Shown here: positions 38,268 through 47,875 of the stretch, piece by piece
Layout: each line of letters begins with the position of its first letter
Numbering within the stretch: position 1 is the stretch's first letter
NCBI RefSeq assembly: GCF_034541975.1
Contig: NZ_JAVYJM010000001.1
Strand: one strand, 5' to 3'
From: Dermacoccus abyssi
GTDB taxonomy: Bacteria; Actinomycetota; Actinomycetes; Actinomycetales; Dermatophilaceae
DNA: 64,000 bases
The notes under the pieces: generated by a model
Databases searched by the model: none
The model's input: only the letters and a program-made list of their open reading frames with translations
What the model was told of the DNA's origin: nothing
Position numbers and translations under genes: made by a program

Positions 38268-39338
38268 TCAGTGGTAGAGGGTCACCTCGGTGGCCTTCAC
38301 CGTGGCGTGGACGGGTACTCCGGGTGCGAGTGAGAGGTCGGCGACGGCGTCGAGCGTCACGTCCGCGACGAGGTCCGCGTCCCCCGTGAGGTGCACGCGC
38401 GCCGAGGTGCCGGTGTGCTCGATCTGCGCGACGCGCACCGCCCACGTGTTGCGCGGGGAACCCTCGGGACGGCTCGGCCACAGAGACACGGAGCTCGGCG
38501 CGAATGCGGCGAGGTGCTCAAGATCGCCTGCCGGGGGGTGCTCGCCCCCGGCGGCCGTGATGCGTGCACCGTCAGCGGTGACGAGCGTCGCGCCGTCGAC
38601 GACGCGCCCACGCCACAGGTTGAGCCCCACGAGGCGCGCAGCGAACGGGCTGCGCGGACGGCGCACGACCTCGCTCGGCGTGCCGCCGTCGCTGAGGTGA
38701 CCGCCGTCGAGGAAGACGAGGCGATCGGCGAGGGTGAGCGCTTCGACGGCGTCGTGCGTGACGAGAAGGGTCACGACTTCCTGTTGGTCGCGTAGGCGCT
38801 CGCCGAGGAGCGCCCGTAGGTCGTCGCGGCCCCGTGCGTCGATGGCGGACAGCGGTTCGTCGAGCAGGAGGACGCTCGGGTCGAGCGCCAGAGCACGCGC
38901 GAGCGCGACTCGCTGGGCTTGGCCGGAGGAGAGTGCGCCCGGACGTCGCCCGGCGAGGTCAGCGGCAAGGCCGACGCGGCTGAGTTCTTCACGCGCTCTC
39001 GCTCGCGCAGCCTCTTTCGAGGCCCCGCGGGCCCGCAGCCCGAACGCGACGTTGTCGAGGGCGCTGAGGTGGGGGAACAGGTCACCGCGAGCCGTCATCA
39101 TCCCGACGCGGCGGGCGCGTGGCGGAAGGTGCCGTGCGCCGTCGTCCCAACGCTCGCCGCCGACGTGGAGGGCGCCCTCGGCGAGGGGCGTGAGTCCGGC
39201 GAGCACCTCGAGCAGCGTCGTCTTGCCGCTTCCGTTCGGCCCGAGAACACCGATGACCTCACCGGGTGCGGCGTCGAGCGCAGCGTGGAGGACGAAGTTG
39301 CCGCGACGGGTGGTGCCGGCAAGCGAGAGGCCGGTCAT
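38268..39338 (-). CDS. modC: Molybdate ABC transporter, ATP-binding protein
   Basis: 356 residues. Walker A GPNGSGKTT, signature LSSGQAQRVALARAL, Walker B VLLLDEPLSAID and the H-loop in VTHDAVEAL are present. The C-terminal ~65 residues form a MOP (molybdate/tungstate-binding) domain, VRVAQIEHTGTSARVHLTGD. Oddly, the Q-loop, normally FQ followed by about three residues and LFPHLS, reads MMTARGDLFPHLS, so the usual glutamine is missing. It overlaps modB by four bases; the operon runs from a hydrolase through modA and modB to modC. Confidence 0.9.
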   Translation of the reverse strand: MTGLSLAGTTRRGNFVLHAALDAAPGEVIGVLGPNGSGKTTLLEVLAGLTPLAEGALHVGGERWDDGARHLPPRARRVGMMTARGDLFPHLSALDNVAFGLRARGASKEAARARAREELSRVGLAADLAGRRPGALSSGQAQRVALARALALDPSVLLLDEPLSAIDARGRDDLRALLGERLRDQQEVVTLLVTHDAVEALTLADRLVFLDGGHLSDGGTPSEVVRRPRSPFAARLVGLNLWRGRVVDGATLVTADGARITAAGGEHPPAGDLEHLAAFAPSSVSLWPSRPEGSPRNTWAVRVAQIEHTGTSARVHLTGDADLVADVTLDAVADLSLAPGVPVHATVKATEVTLYH

Positions 39339-40180
39339 CGGCGCTCACCTCCCTCGCCCACCCAGTGACCCCGCAGCAGGGCGAGCAGGACAACGCAGAG
39401 GGCGAGCATGAGCGCCGCGAGCGCCGTCGCGGCGTCCTGGCTGATGTCGAGGGCTTGGTAGACGGCGAGCGGCCCAGTCTGAGTGCGCCCGGGGTAACTA
39501 CCCGCAAAGGTGATCGTGGCCCCGAACTCGCCGAACGCGCGCGCCCACGCGAGCGTCAGTCCGGCGAGGAGGCCGGGCAGCGTCATCGGCACGAGGACGT
39601 GGCGCAGCGTGAACCAGCGGGAGGCGCCGAGCACTTCGGCGGTGCGGCTCCAGCGCGCGTCGAGGCCGCGGAACGCGCCCTCGGCGGCGAGGACGAAGAA
39701 CGGCATCGCGACGAACGTTTCCGCCATGACGACGCGGACCCACGAATAGGGCACCGGCTCGCCCGTCACAGCCGTCACGGCGCGTCCGAGCAGCCCCGAG
39801 CGCCCCCACGCATCGAGCAAGGCAACGCCCGCGACGACCGGCGGCAACACGAGGGGCACGGTGACGACGGCCCGCGTCCAGGCGGCGGCGCGGCCACGCA
39901 GGCGGGAGAGCCACCAGGCGAGCGGAGCGCCGAAGAAGGCGGCGAGCAGCGCCGACGTCACGGTGGTGCGTAGTGAAAGCCACAAAGCCTCGCGGGCACC
40001 GGCAGTCGTGAGGTCGTCGAGGAGGCTGCCCCAACGCACCTGCGTGAGCAGCGCGACGAGGGGGAGGACGATCAAGAGCAGAGCGACGACGGCGAGTATC
40101 ACGAGCACGATCCCGCCGCGGTCACCCGTGCCTGCGCTCCTGCGTGCAGGCGGGGGAGCGCTTGCCGTCTCGTCGCTCAT
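39335..40180 (-). CDS. modB: Molybdate ABC transporter, permease
   Basis: 281 residues from the ATG at 40180, about six spans. The binding-protein-dependent permease EAA motif is EVLGASRWFTLRHVLVPMTLPGLLAG, and AFGEFGATITFAGSYPGRTQT is a ModB signature. VLPPVVAGVALL is the typical ModB third span. A 25-residue polar head precedes the first span. It begins five bases after the modA stop and its stop overlaps modC. Confidence 0.93.
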   Translation of the reverse strand: MSDETASAPPPARRSAGTGDRGGIVLVILAVVALLLIVLPLVALLTQVRWGSLLDDLTTAGAREALWLSLRTTVTSALLAAFFGAPLAWWLSRLRGRAAAWTRAVVTVPLVLPPVVAGVALLDAWGRSGLLGRAVTAVTGEPVPYSWVRVVMAETFVAMPFFVLAAEGAFRGLDARWSRTAEVLGASRWFTLRHVLVPMTLPGLLAGLTLAWARAFGEFGATITFAGSYPGRTQTGPLAVYQALDISQDAATALAALMLALCVVLLALLRGHWVGEGGERR

Positions 40181-40185
40181 CGTCG

Positions 40186-40938
40186 TCAGCCGGGCAGGCC
40201 GAAGCCGTTGCCCTGCAGGACTCGTCGCCCTTCGTCGCCGCGCACGAACTGCGCGAAACCCTTCGCGTCGGCAGTGTCGCTCCACGCCGTGATCGGCAGT
40301 GTCGTCGTGACGTTCGAGGCCGCCGGTACCTCGACGCCGCTCACCTTCGAGCGTGAGCTCGAGGCGTCGGTGGCGTACACGAGCGCCGCCTCTGCGTCAC
40401 CGGCGACGACCTTGGCGAGCGTTGCCTTGACGTCCTTCTCGTAGCTGACGATGTGTGGCGCGACCTTCGCCTTGGTGAGGGCCTTGTGGGCGGCGCGCCC
40501 GCACGGCACCTCCTTGGCGCACAGAACGGTGTCGACCTTCGCGAGGTCGGCGAGACCCGTGACGTGCGCTGGGTTCCCGCGGGGCGTGACGATCTCGAGG
40601 CGGTTCGTGGCGAACGGCGTCCACGCCTTGCCCTCGGCCAGATCCTTCGGCAGCTTCTTCGGTGCCTCGGTGTCGGCGAGAGCCACCACGTCGGCCGGGG
40701 CGTCGTGGGAGAGCTGGGTGACGATCGTCGAACTGGCCGCGAAGCTCACCTCGACGTGGGTGCCGGGGTGGGCCTTCTCGTAGGCGCGCGCCAACGTCGT
40801 GAACGACTCCGTGAGCGACGCGGCGGCAAGCACCGTGACGGTCTTGTCGTCGCCCTCCGACGCACGGCAGCCGCCGGCACCCATGGCGAGCGCTGCTGCA
40901 ACCGGCACACTCATGAGGCGCCATGCCCGTGCCGTCAC
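40186..40938 (-). CDS. modA: Molybdate-binding lipoprotein
   Basis: 250 residues. The signal peptide ends in a lipobox (GAGGC, Cys24), so the protein is anchored outside the membrane. ModA features: VLAAASLTESFTTLARAYEKAHPG, the oxyanion-binding serines of SFAASSTIVTQL, PADVVALADT, and a C-terminal FAQFVRGDEGRRVLQGNGFGLPG. It captures molybdate or tungstate for ModBC. The start is GTG and overlaps the stop of the SGNH hydrolase gene (GTGA), so uptake genes are coupled to that hydrolase. Confidence 0.93.
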   Translation of the reverse strand: MTARAWRLMSVPVAAALAMGAGGCRASEGDDKTVTVLAAASLTESFTTLARAYEKAHPGTHVEVSFAASSTIVTQLSHDAPADVVALADTEAPKKLPKDLAEGKAWTPFATNRLEIVTPRGNPAHVTGLADLAKVDTVLCAKEVPCGRAAHKALTKAKVAPHIVSYEKDVKATLAKVVAGDAEAALVYATDASSSRSKVSGVEVPAASNVTTTLPITAWSDTADAKGFAQFVRGDEGRRVLQGNGFGLPG

Positions 40939-41807
40939 GCCTCGTCGTCGACCATCAACGAGCGGGCCGTCAGAAGATCCACGGGCGTGAGTTCGGGACG
41001 CTTCGGGAGGCGACCGTCACCGGAACTCGTGCCCTTGATACGACGTTCCACCCACGGCGCGAGGTACTGACGCGCCCACTCGGCGTCCTCGGCGACGCGC
41101 TGGCGCACCGGCTTCGGAGCCTGCGCCGGCAGGTGGGCGAGCCACTCGCCGGTCGTCGGAAGCCCGAGCGTCCATGCCGCCTGCTGCGCGACGCGCTTGT
41201 GGCCTTCGGCGGAAAGGTGCAGACGGTCGACGGACCACATGCGCGGATCGCGCAGGGGGGTCATCGACCACAGATCGAGCACGTAGCAGTCGTGCCGCTG
41301 CGCGATACCCCACAGGTTCGCAAGGTGCCACGTGATGCGCGGGCGCAGGCGCGTCATGATCTTCGACGCGGCGGGGTTGACGAGCGTCGCCAGCAGGACG
41401 TCGGAGCCGGCCTCCTTGAGGCGGACGACGGCGTCCTCGATGCCGGCCGCGAGATCGTCGAGGTTGACCGACGGGCGCATGATGTCGTTGCCGCCACCCA
41501 CCATGCTCACGAGGTCGGGCTTCATCGCGAGGGCCGCGTCGAGCTGGGGGCCGATGACGTCCGCGAGTAGTCTGCCGCGCACCGCGAGGTTGGCGTACTC
41601 GAGCTTCGCGCCCCGCTCCTCCTGCTGCATCGCGATGTCGACGGCGAGGCGATCAGCCCACCCGAGGTAGGCGTCGTCCTCGCGGGGGTCGTGGTCGCTC
41701 ATGCCCTCGGTGAAGGAGTCACCGATGGCGACGTACCGGTGCCAGAGCAGACCGTGGTGCGTCTGTTCGGATGCCTGAGCCCCGGGCGCGGGGAGGTCGT
41801 TCGTCAT
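40935..41807 (-). CDS. SGNH/GDSL hydrolase
   Basis: 290 residues. SGNH blocks: I, VAIGDSFTEGMSD with the nucleophilic Ser; II, the Gly of NLAVRGRLLAD; III, GGGNDIMRP; V, SVDRLHLSAEGH with the Asp-x-x-His pair. No signal peptide, so likely cytosolic; lipase, esterase and deacetylase activities are all possible. The C-terminal 60 residues (WVERRIKGTSSGDG to the end) lie outside the hydrolase fold. It overlaps ung by ATGA and modA by GTGA, giving an ung-hydrolase-modABC operon. Confidence 0.87.
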   Translation of the reverse strand: MTNDLPAPGAQASEQTHHGLLWHRYVAIGDSFTEGMSDHDPREDDAYLGWADRLAVDIAMQQEERGAKLEYANLAVRGRLLADVIGPQLDAALAMKPDLVSMVGGGNDIMRPSVNLDDLAAGIEDAVVRLKEAGSDVLLATLVNPAASKIMTRLRPRITWHLANLWGIAQRHDCYVLDLWSMTPLRDPRMWSVDRLHLSAEGHKRVAQQAAWTLGLPTTGEWLAHLPAQAPKPVRQRVAEDAEWARQYLAPWVERRIKGTSSGDGRLPKRPELTPVDLLTARSLMVDDEA

Positions 41808-42478
41808 GCAATACGCCAATCGATCGTGTGGGTTTCGAGCTGCTCCAAGAGCTCGTTCGTGCGGCTGAAGGGCTTGCTGCCGAAGAAGCCGCTGCGCGCG
41901 GAAAGCGGTGAGGGATGCGCGGATTCGACGGTCGGGGTGTCGCCGAGGTGCGGGGCGAGTGAGCGGGCGTCGCGACCCCAGAGAATGGCGACGAGGGGCT
42001 GCTTGCGCTCGACGAGCGCCGTGATGGCCTGCGCCGTGACGTTCTCCCAGCCGTGACCGCGGTGGCTTGCGGGCTTGCCGGGCTGAACGGTGAGGCAGCG
42101 GTTGAGCAGCAGCACGCCCTGGTCGGTCCACGCGCTCAGGTCACCGTGTTCCGGCGGCTCGATGCCGAGGTCGTCCTTGAGTTCCGCGTAGATGTTCTGC
42201 AGGCTGCGCGGGATCGGGCGGACGTGCGCATCGACGGCGAAGCTGAGCCCGATCGGGTGCCCAGGCGTCGGGTACGGGTCCTGGCCGACGATGAGGACGC
42301 GCACGTCCTCGAACGGCTGGGTGAACGCTCGCAGGACGTTCTCGCCCGCCGGCAGGTACCCGCGCCCGGCGGCCACTTCGTCGCGCAGGAACTGCCCGGC
42401 AGTGGCGATGTGGTCGGCGACCGGCGCGAGGGGTTCCACCCAGCTGGGATGTACGAGTTCGTCATACGGCTGCGGCAT
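41804..42478 (-). CDS. ung: Uracil-DNA glycosylase
   Basis: 224 residues, family 1. It removes uracil from DNA. The water-activating motif is VLIVGQDPYPTPGHPIGLSF (catalytic Asp), the uracil-binding LLLNRCLTV follows, and the minor-groove loop is AHPSPLSARSGFFGSKPFS. The ATG at 42478 is chosen because TAGATT lies seven bases upstream and the N-terminus then starts at the family position; an in-frame extension of 46 codons runs into the inverted-repeat region and is rejected. Confidence 0.95.
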   Translation of the reverse strand: MPQPYDELVHPSWVEPLAPVADHIATAGQFLRDEVAAGRGYLPAGENVLRAFTQPFEDVRVLIVGQDPYPTPGHPIGLSFAVDAHVRPIPRSLQNIYAELKDDLGIEPPEHGDLSAWTDQGVLLLNRCLTVQPGKPASHRGHGWENVTAQAITALVERKQPLVAILWGRDARSLAPHLGDTPTVESAHPSPLSARSGFFGSKPFSRTNELLEQLETHTIDWRIA

Positions 42479-42485
42479 GCCGCCA

Positions 42486-42491
42486 AATCTA
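42486..42491 (-). promoter_or_regulatory. -10 hexamer (TAGATT) of the ung operon
   Basis: Seven bases before the ATG at 42478. Confidence 0.5.
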
Positions 42492-42551
42492 TCGCGAGTC
42501 GATTCACCGCGCGGCGTGCTCCGAACGGGCCGGAGGCTCGAGCGTCTTGCA

Positions 42552-42621
42552 CGTGGATGGTCGGTTTGGGTGAAGATGCGCGCGACGTCGGCGTCATCTT
42601 CAGCCAAACCCGCCATCCACG
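42552..42621. repeat. 70-bp imperfect inverted repeat in the ung/DUF3263 divergent region
   Basis: Arms of 27 bases (42552-42578 and 42595-42621) pair at all but three positions (at 42570, 42562 and 42561); the arm begins CGTGGATGG and its inner part is TGAAGATG/CATCTTCA. The 16-base centre is CG-rich. Flanking genes are transcribed away from it, so it is not a terminator for either. No copy was noticed elsewhere in the window. Confidence 0.75.
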
Positions 42622-42668
42622 CGCCTTTGTCCTGGCCCTGGTGTTCGGGCGGGCAGGAGGCGACGATC

Positions 42669-42674
42669 TACCCT
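42669..42674 (+). promoter_or_regulatory. -10 hexamer (TACCCT) of the DUF3263 gene
   Basis: Six bases before the ATG at 42681. Confidence 0.45.
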
Positions 42675-42680
42675 GGTCGC

Positions 42681-42959
42681 ATGCCCGTCATCGAGACCCC
42701 TGCAGGTGCCCGCGTCCCCGGTGACGACGAGGCGCCCGGGCTGAGTGAACGAGACCGCGCCATGCTCGCCTTCGAGCGCGAGTGGTGGAAGCTGCCCGGC
42801 GCCAAGGAAGCCGCCATCAAGGAGCGCTTCGGCATGAGCGCGACGCAGTACTACCAGCAACTCAACGCCCTCGCCGACACGGCCGAGGCGCTCGCGGCCG
42901 ACCCTCTGCTCGTCAAGCGCATCCAGCGCCGTCGCGCCTCACGCCGTCGCACGAGCTGA
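42681..42959 (+). CDS. DUF3263 family protein
   Basis: 92 residues. The conserved actinobacterial DUF3263 core LSERDRAMLAFEREWWKLPGAKEAAIKERFGMSATQYYQQLNAL is an apparent helix-turn-helix (AIKERFGMSATQYYQQ), followed by DPLLVKRIQRRRASRRR, a basic tail. A small DNA-binding protein is likely, with unknown targets. The leaderless-type start supports ATG 42681 over longer upstream frames. It lies just before the groEL control region, a placement often seen in actinobacteria. Confidence 0.82.
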   Translation: MPVIETPAGARVPGDDEAPGLSERDRAMLAFEREWWKLPGAKEAAIKERFGMSATQYYQQLNALADTAEALAADPLLVKRIQRRRASRRRTS

Positions 42960-43021
42960 GCGCCCACCCCGACCTGCGTCTGCCGCTGTGAGCGAACACG
43001 GCGGTCGCAGCCCCGTCGCCG

Positions 43022-43048
43022 TTTGCACTCGCAGGGGGCGAGTGCTAA
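43022..43048 (+). promoter_or_regulatory. CIRCE element 1 (HrcA operator)
   Basis: TTTGCACTC-N9-GAGTGCTAA, one mismatch from the consensus TTAGCACTC-N9-GAGTGCTAA. Located 156 bases before the groEL ATG. Confidence 0.85.
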
Positions 43049-43056
43049 TCATGGCC

Positions 43057-43083
43057 TTAGCACTCTGAACATGAGAGTGACAA
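43057..43083 (+). promoter_or_regulatory. CIRCE element 2 (HrcA operator)
   Basis: TTAGCACTC-N9-GAGTGACAA: the left arm is perfect, the right arm has two mismatches. It begins nine bases after the first element, so HrcA dimers could bind side by side. Confidence 0.75.
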
Positions 43084-43203
43084 AGACCTGACTGCATGAG
43101 TGAGGGTTCGGGGCTCGCGCGACATGACCGCGCGAACGATCGGGCTCGTCCGTCGCGGGCGCTGGTGCGGTCACTACGTACGTCACGTGGAGGAGCCACG
43201 CAC

Positions 43204-44830
<1,627 letters not shown>

Positions 44831-44841
<11 letters not shown>

Positions 44842-45044
44842 CGAAGCGCGCATGCGTAGGTTGAGGGTCGTCCGAGCGAATGCGAGGGCGGCCCTCGGCC
44901 GTAGCGGAGTGCGAGGAAGAAGCCCAGATAGACATGGGCTTCTGACCCTGGGAGGCGAAGCTTGGGGCTCGGCGAGCGAAGCGAGCTCAGCCCCCGGCCG
45001 TAGCCGAGCGGGTGTCAGAAGCCCAAATAGACATGGCTTCTGAT
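44831..45044 (+). repeat. Tandem repeat (about 100-bp period) seeded by the groEL 3' end
   Basis: Unit 1 (44831-44934) and unit 2 (44935-45033) each begin TGGGCTTCTGAC and end AGAAGCCCA plus GATAGACA or AATAGACA; a third start, TGGCTTCTGAT, is at 45034. Shared internal blocks include GAGCGAA (44874 and 44974) and CGGCCGTAGC. Each junction forms a hairpin: AGAAGCCCA/TGGGCTTCT at 44918-44943, and TCAGAAGCC/GGCTTCTGA at 45015-45043. The first TGGGCTTCTGA is the coding end of groEL. Confidence 0.8.
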
Positions 45045-45066
45045 TCCGGCAAGCTCACCCTCGTGT

Positions 45067-45102
45067 GAAGCGGGCGATCACCTTCGGGTGGTCGCCCGCT
45101 TC
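45067..45102 (+). terminator. Terminator hairpin downstream of groEL and its repeats
   Basis: GAAGCGGGCGATCACC-TTCG-GGTGGTCGCCCGCTTC, a 16-bp stem with one G-T pair and a TTCG loop. Confidence 0.85.
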
Positions 45103-45237
45103 GCTGTGCGCGTCGACAGGCGTGGTGGCGGCACAGTGACGCGTGCCTCACGGCCTATGTGCGACGTCGTCGCACCAGGGCGTTAGGGTAGGCCTGCGCC
45201 TCGGCGCTGGGGATTCTGGATCACAAGGAGTACGCAC

Positions 45238-46866
45238 ATGGTTCGCACGGCGAACAGGACGACCATCGCTGCGGCAGCGGCCGCACTCGGAGTGGCTCTG
45301 GCGGGGTGCTCGGCGCCCGGGGGCTCCGACGGTGACAAGGCGTCGTCGTCGACGAACCAGATCACGCTGGCAGATGCCGAGCCGGTCGGTCAGTACTACC
45401 CGGTAGCCGGTTACGGCGCGACGGGCGTTTCACCTGTGTTCGAGGGTCTCCTGCGTCCGTCGGCGCCGAACGACAAGGAGCTTCCCGACCTCGCGCCCGC
45501 GCTGGCCGAGTCGAAGCCGAAGGTGAGCGACGGCGGCAAGACGTGGACGGTGCGCCTCAAGAAGGGCGTGACGTTCCACGACGGCAGCGCCTTCGACTCC
45601 AAGGACGTTGCGGCCACCTACCGCGCGGTGCTCGACCCGAAGTCCGCGTCGCCGATCGCCGACGACTACCGCCTCATCGACAAGGTGGAGACGCCGGACG
45701 CCTCCACGGTCGTCTTCCGCCTCAAGGCGCCGAACGGCGGCTTCGCCTCGCGCCTGCTCCTCGGCATCGCGCCGAGCGAGAAGGTCACCTCGGGTGACGC
45801 GGCGAACTCCGAGCTCAACACCAAGCCCGTCGGCACGGGCGCGTTCAAGCTCCAGAGGCTCGCGCCGAACGAGGCCACGTTCGTCGCCAACGACAAGTAC
45901 CGCAGCGGCAAGCCCGAGGTGGACAAGGTCGTCATCCGTCACGTCGAGGACGACAACGCCCGCATGCAGCAGGTCGTCTCCGGGCAGGTCGACGGCTCCG
46001 CTCTGCCGCCGCGCCTGGCCAAGAGCGTCGAGGGGCGTGACGGCCTCAAGGTCACCGGTGTGCGCTCCGCCGACTGGCGTGGGGTTTCGCTGCCGGTGTC
46101 CGTGCCGATCACCTCCCAGCCCGAGACGCGCCGTGCGCTCAACATCGGGGTGGACCGCGAGGCGCTCGTCGAGAAGGTGCTCGCCGGACGCGGTACCCCG
46201 GAGGTCAGCCCCATCACGAAGGTCTTCCCCCAGCACACCGACGTCGACTTCACCAAGGCCAAGGGCGTGGCCCGCAAGGCCGAGGCCGAGAAGCTCCTCG
46301 ACGAGGCGGGATGGAAGAAGGGTGCCGACGGCGTCCGCACGAAGGACGGCAAGCGCGCCGAGCTGGCGCTCGCCTACCCGGCCTCCGACACCCTGCGTCG
46401 CGAACTGGCCTCCGCCTTCGCCGACCAGCTGCGCGGTCTCGGCGTCAACGTGAAGTTGTGGGGCGGCAGCTGGGACGACATCGAACCCAAGATGCGCACG
46501 ACGGCCGTCATGCTCGGCGGCGGTGACAACCCGTACACCGTCGACACGCAGGCCCACCGCGCGCTGCACTCGCGCGGGTCGGCGTCCGGGCCGTTCGACA
46601 ACCCCGGCAACTACAAGAACGCGAAGGTCGACGTAGCGCTCGAGGCGGCACAATCGACCTCGGACGAGGCCGAAGCGACGAAGCAGTACCGCGCCGCGCA
46701 GGACGAGTACGTCAAGGACCCGGCGTACGTCGTGCTCGCGACGCTGCACCACACCTACGCCTCGCGCGACAAGGGTTTCTCCGGCCCGGCGCCGATCGTC
46801 GAGCCGCACTCGCACGGCACGACGTGGGGCCCGTGGTGGTCGCTGGGCGCGTGGAAGAAGAACTGA
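45238..46866 (+). CDS. ABC transporter solute-binding lipoprotein, family 5 (oligopeptide/nickel type)
   Basis: 542 residues. Lipobox VALAGC (Cys about residue 24) anchors it on the outer face. SBP_bac_5 hallmarks: PVFEGLLRP, GKTWTVRLKKGVTFHDGSAFDSKDVAATYRAVLDPK and NEATFVANDKYRSGKPEVDKVVIRHVEDDNARMQQVVSGQVDG. Ligand could be peptide, nickel or a metallophore; nothing in the sequence decides. TAGGGT about 48 bases upstream and AAGGAG before the ATG suggest a leadered mRNA. First gene of a four-gene uptake operon. Confidence 0.9.
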   Translation: MVRTANRTTIAAAAAALGVALAGCSAPGGSDGDKASSSTNQITLADAEPVGQYYPVAGYGATGVSPVFEGLLRPSAPNDKELPDLAPALAESKPKVSDGGKTWTVRLKKGVTFHDGSAFDSKDVAATYRAVLDPKSASPIADDYRLIDKVETPDASTVVFRLKAPNGGFASRLLLGIAPSEKVTSGDAANSELNTKPVGTGAFKLQRLAPNEATFVANDKYRSGKPEVDKVVIRHVEDDNARMQQVVSGQVDGSALPPRLAKSVEGRDGLKVTGVRSADWRGVSLPVSVPITSQPETRRALNIGVDREALVEKVLAGRGTPEVSPITKVFPQHTDVDFTKAKGVARKAEAEKLLDEAGWKKGADGVRTKDGKRAELALAYPASDTLRRELASAFADQLRGLGVNVKLWGGSWDDIEPKMRTTAVMLGGGDNPYTVDTQAHRALHSRGSASGPFDNPGNYKNAKVDVALEAAQSTSDEAEATKQYRAAQDEYVKDPAYVVLATLHHTYASRDKGFSGPAPIVEPHSHGTTWGPWWSLGAWKKN

Positions 46867-46870
46867 TCGC

Positions 46871-47875
46871 GTGAAGGAACTTCGTCGTCGGTTCGGGGAA
46901 CGGCGTCACGAGATCGGCGTGCTCACGGCACGTCGTGCCCTCGCGACGCTGTTCGTCGTGCCCGCGGTGACGCTGGCGACCTTCGCGCTCGCGGCACTGT
47001 CGCCGCTCGACCCGCTCGTCACCTACCTCGGTGACGGCTTCGAGCACACGGGTCGCGCCGAGCGCGACGCGATCAGCGACTCTCTCGGGCTCGATGTGCC
47101 GTTCTGGCAGACGTGGTGGAACTGGATGGCGAACGCCTTCACCGGCGACTTCGGTGCGAGCCACAGCCTCAAACAGCCCGTGACGACGGTGTTCGCGGAG
47201 CGCTTGCCGTGGACGCTGGGCCTGTCGGTCGTCGCGCTCGTCATCGCGCTGCTCATCGCCTTCGGCGTCGCCGCGGTCGCCGCGTTGCGCCCCGACGGTC
47301 TGCTCGACCGCGCTCTCGAACGGGTGACGCTGGCCCTGACGGGCATGCCTCCGTTCGTCATCGGTCTGCTCGCCGTCGCGCTGTTCGCGGTGACCCTGCG
47401 CTGGTTCCCGGTCGGCGGGCTCACCGAGCCCGGGCAGCCGGTGACGTTCGGCGGCGTCGTGCACCACATCGTCATGCCTTCGATCGTGCTCGCCCTGAGC
47501 CAGGTGCCCTGGTTCGCCCTGGCCCTGCGCGAGTCCGTGCGCGAAGCGCTCGGGAGTGGCGCTGTGCGCGAGGCCCAGGTGCGCGGCCTCTCACGCGGTG
47601 AGGTGCTGCGCGGCCACATCGCCCCGGTCTCCGCGGCCGCTCTCATCGCTCTCATGGGCGCCCGGTTGCCCGAGCTCGTCGTCGGCGCCCTCGTCGTCGA
47701 GGAGGTCTTCAGCTGGCCCGGCCTCGCCGACGCCACCGTGGAGGCGGCCCTGACGGCCGACTTCGCGTTGCTCGCCGCGGTCACCGCTGCCACGACGCTC
47801 GTCATGATGCTCGGCTCGTGGCTCTCGGACTGTGCCCTGCTCGTCGTCGACCCGCGAGCGCAGGTGGAGCGATGA
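46871..47875 (+). CDS. ABC transporter permease (DppB type)
   Basis: 334 residues, six spans. A DppB/OppB-like membrane protein with ATLFVVPAVTLATFALAALSPLDPL at the first span, DVPFWQTWWNWMANAFTGDFGAS in the periplasmic loop and the EAA-loop AQVRGLSRGEVLRGHIAPVSAAALIALMGARLPELV. ELVVGALVVEEVFSWPGL is the usual DppB C-terminal motif. It begins four bases after the binding-protein stop and overlaps the next gene by ATGA. Confidence 0.9.
   Translation: MKELRRRFGERRHEIGVLTARRALATLFVVPAVTLATFALAALSPLDPLVTYLGDGFEHTGRAERDAISDSLGLDVPFWQTWWNWMANAFTGDFGASHSLKQPVTTVFAERLPWTLGLSVVALVIALLIAFGVAAVAALRPDGLLDRALERVTLALTGMPPFVIGLLAVALFAVTLRWFPVGGLTEPGQPVTFGGVVHHIVMPSIVLALSQVPWFALALRESVREALGSGAVREAQVRGLSRGEVLRGHIAPVSAAALIALMGARLPELVVGALVVEEVFSWPGLADATVEAALTADFALLAAVTAATTLVMMLGSWLSDCALLVVDPRAQVER

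Noticed and set aside
42552..42621. Reading the long inverted repeat as a terminator
   Set aside because: Neither flanking gene is transcribed toward it and both have promoters outside it.
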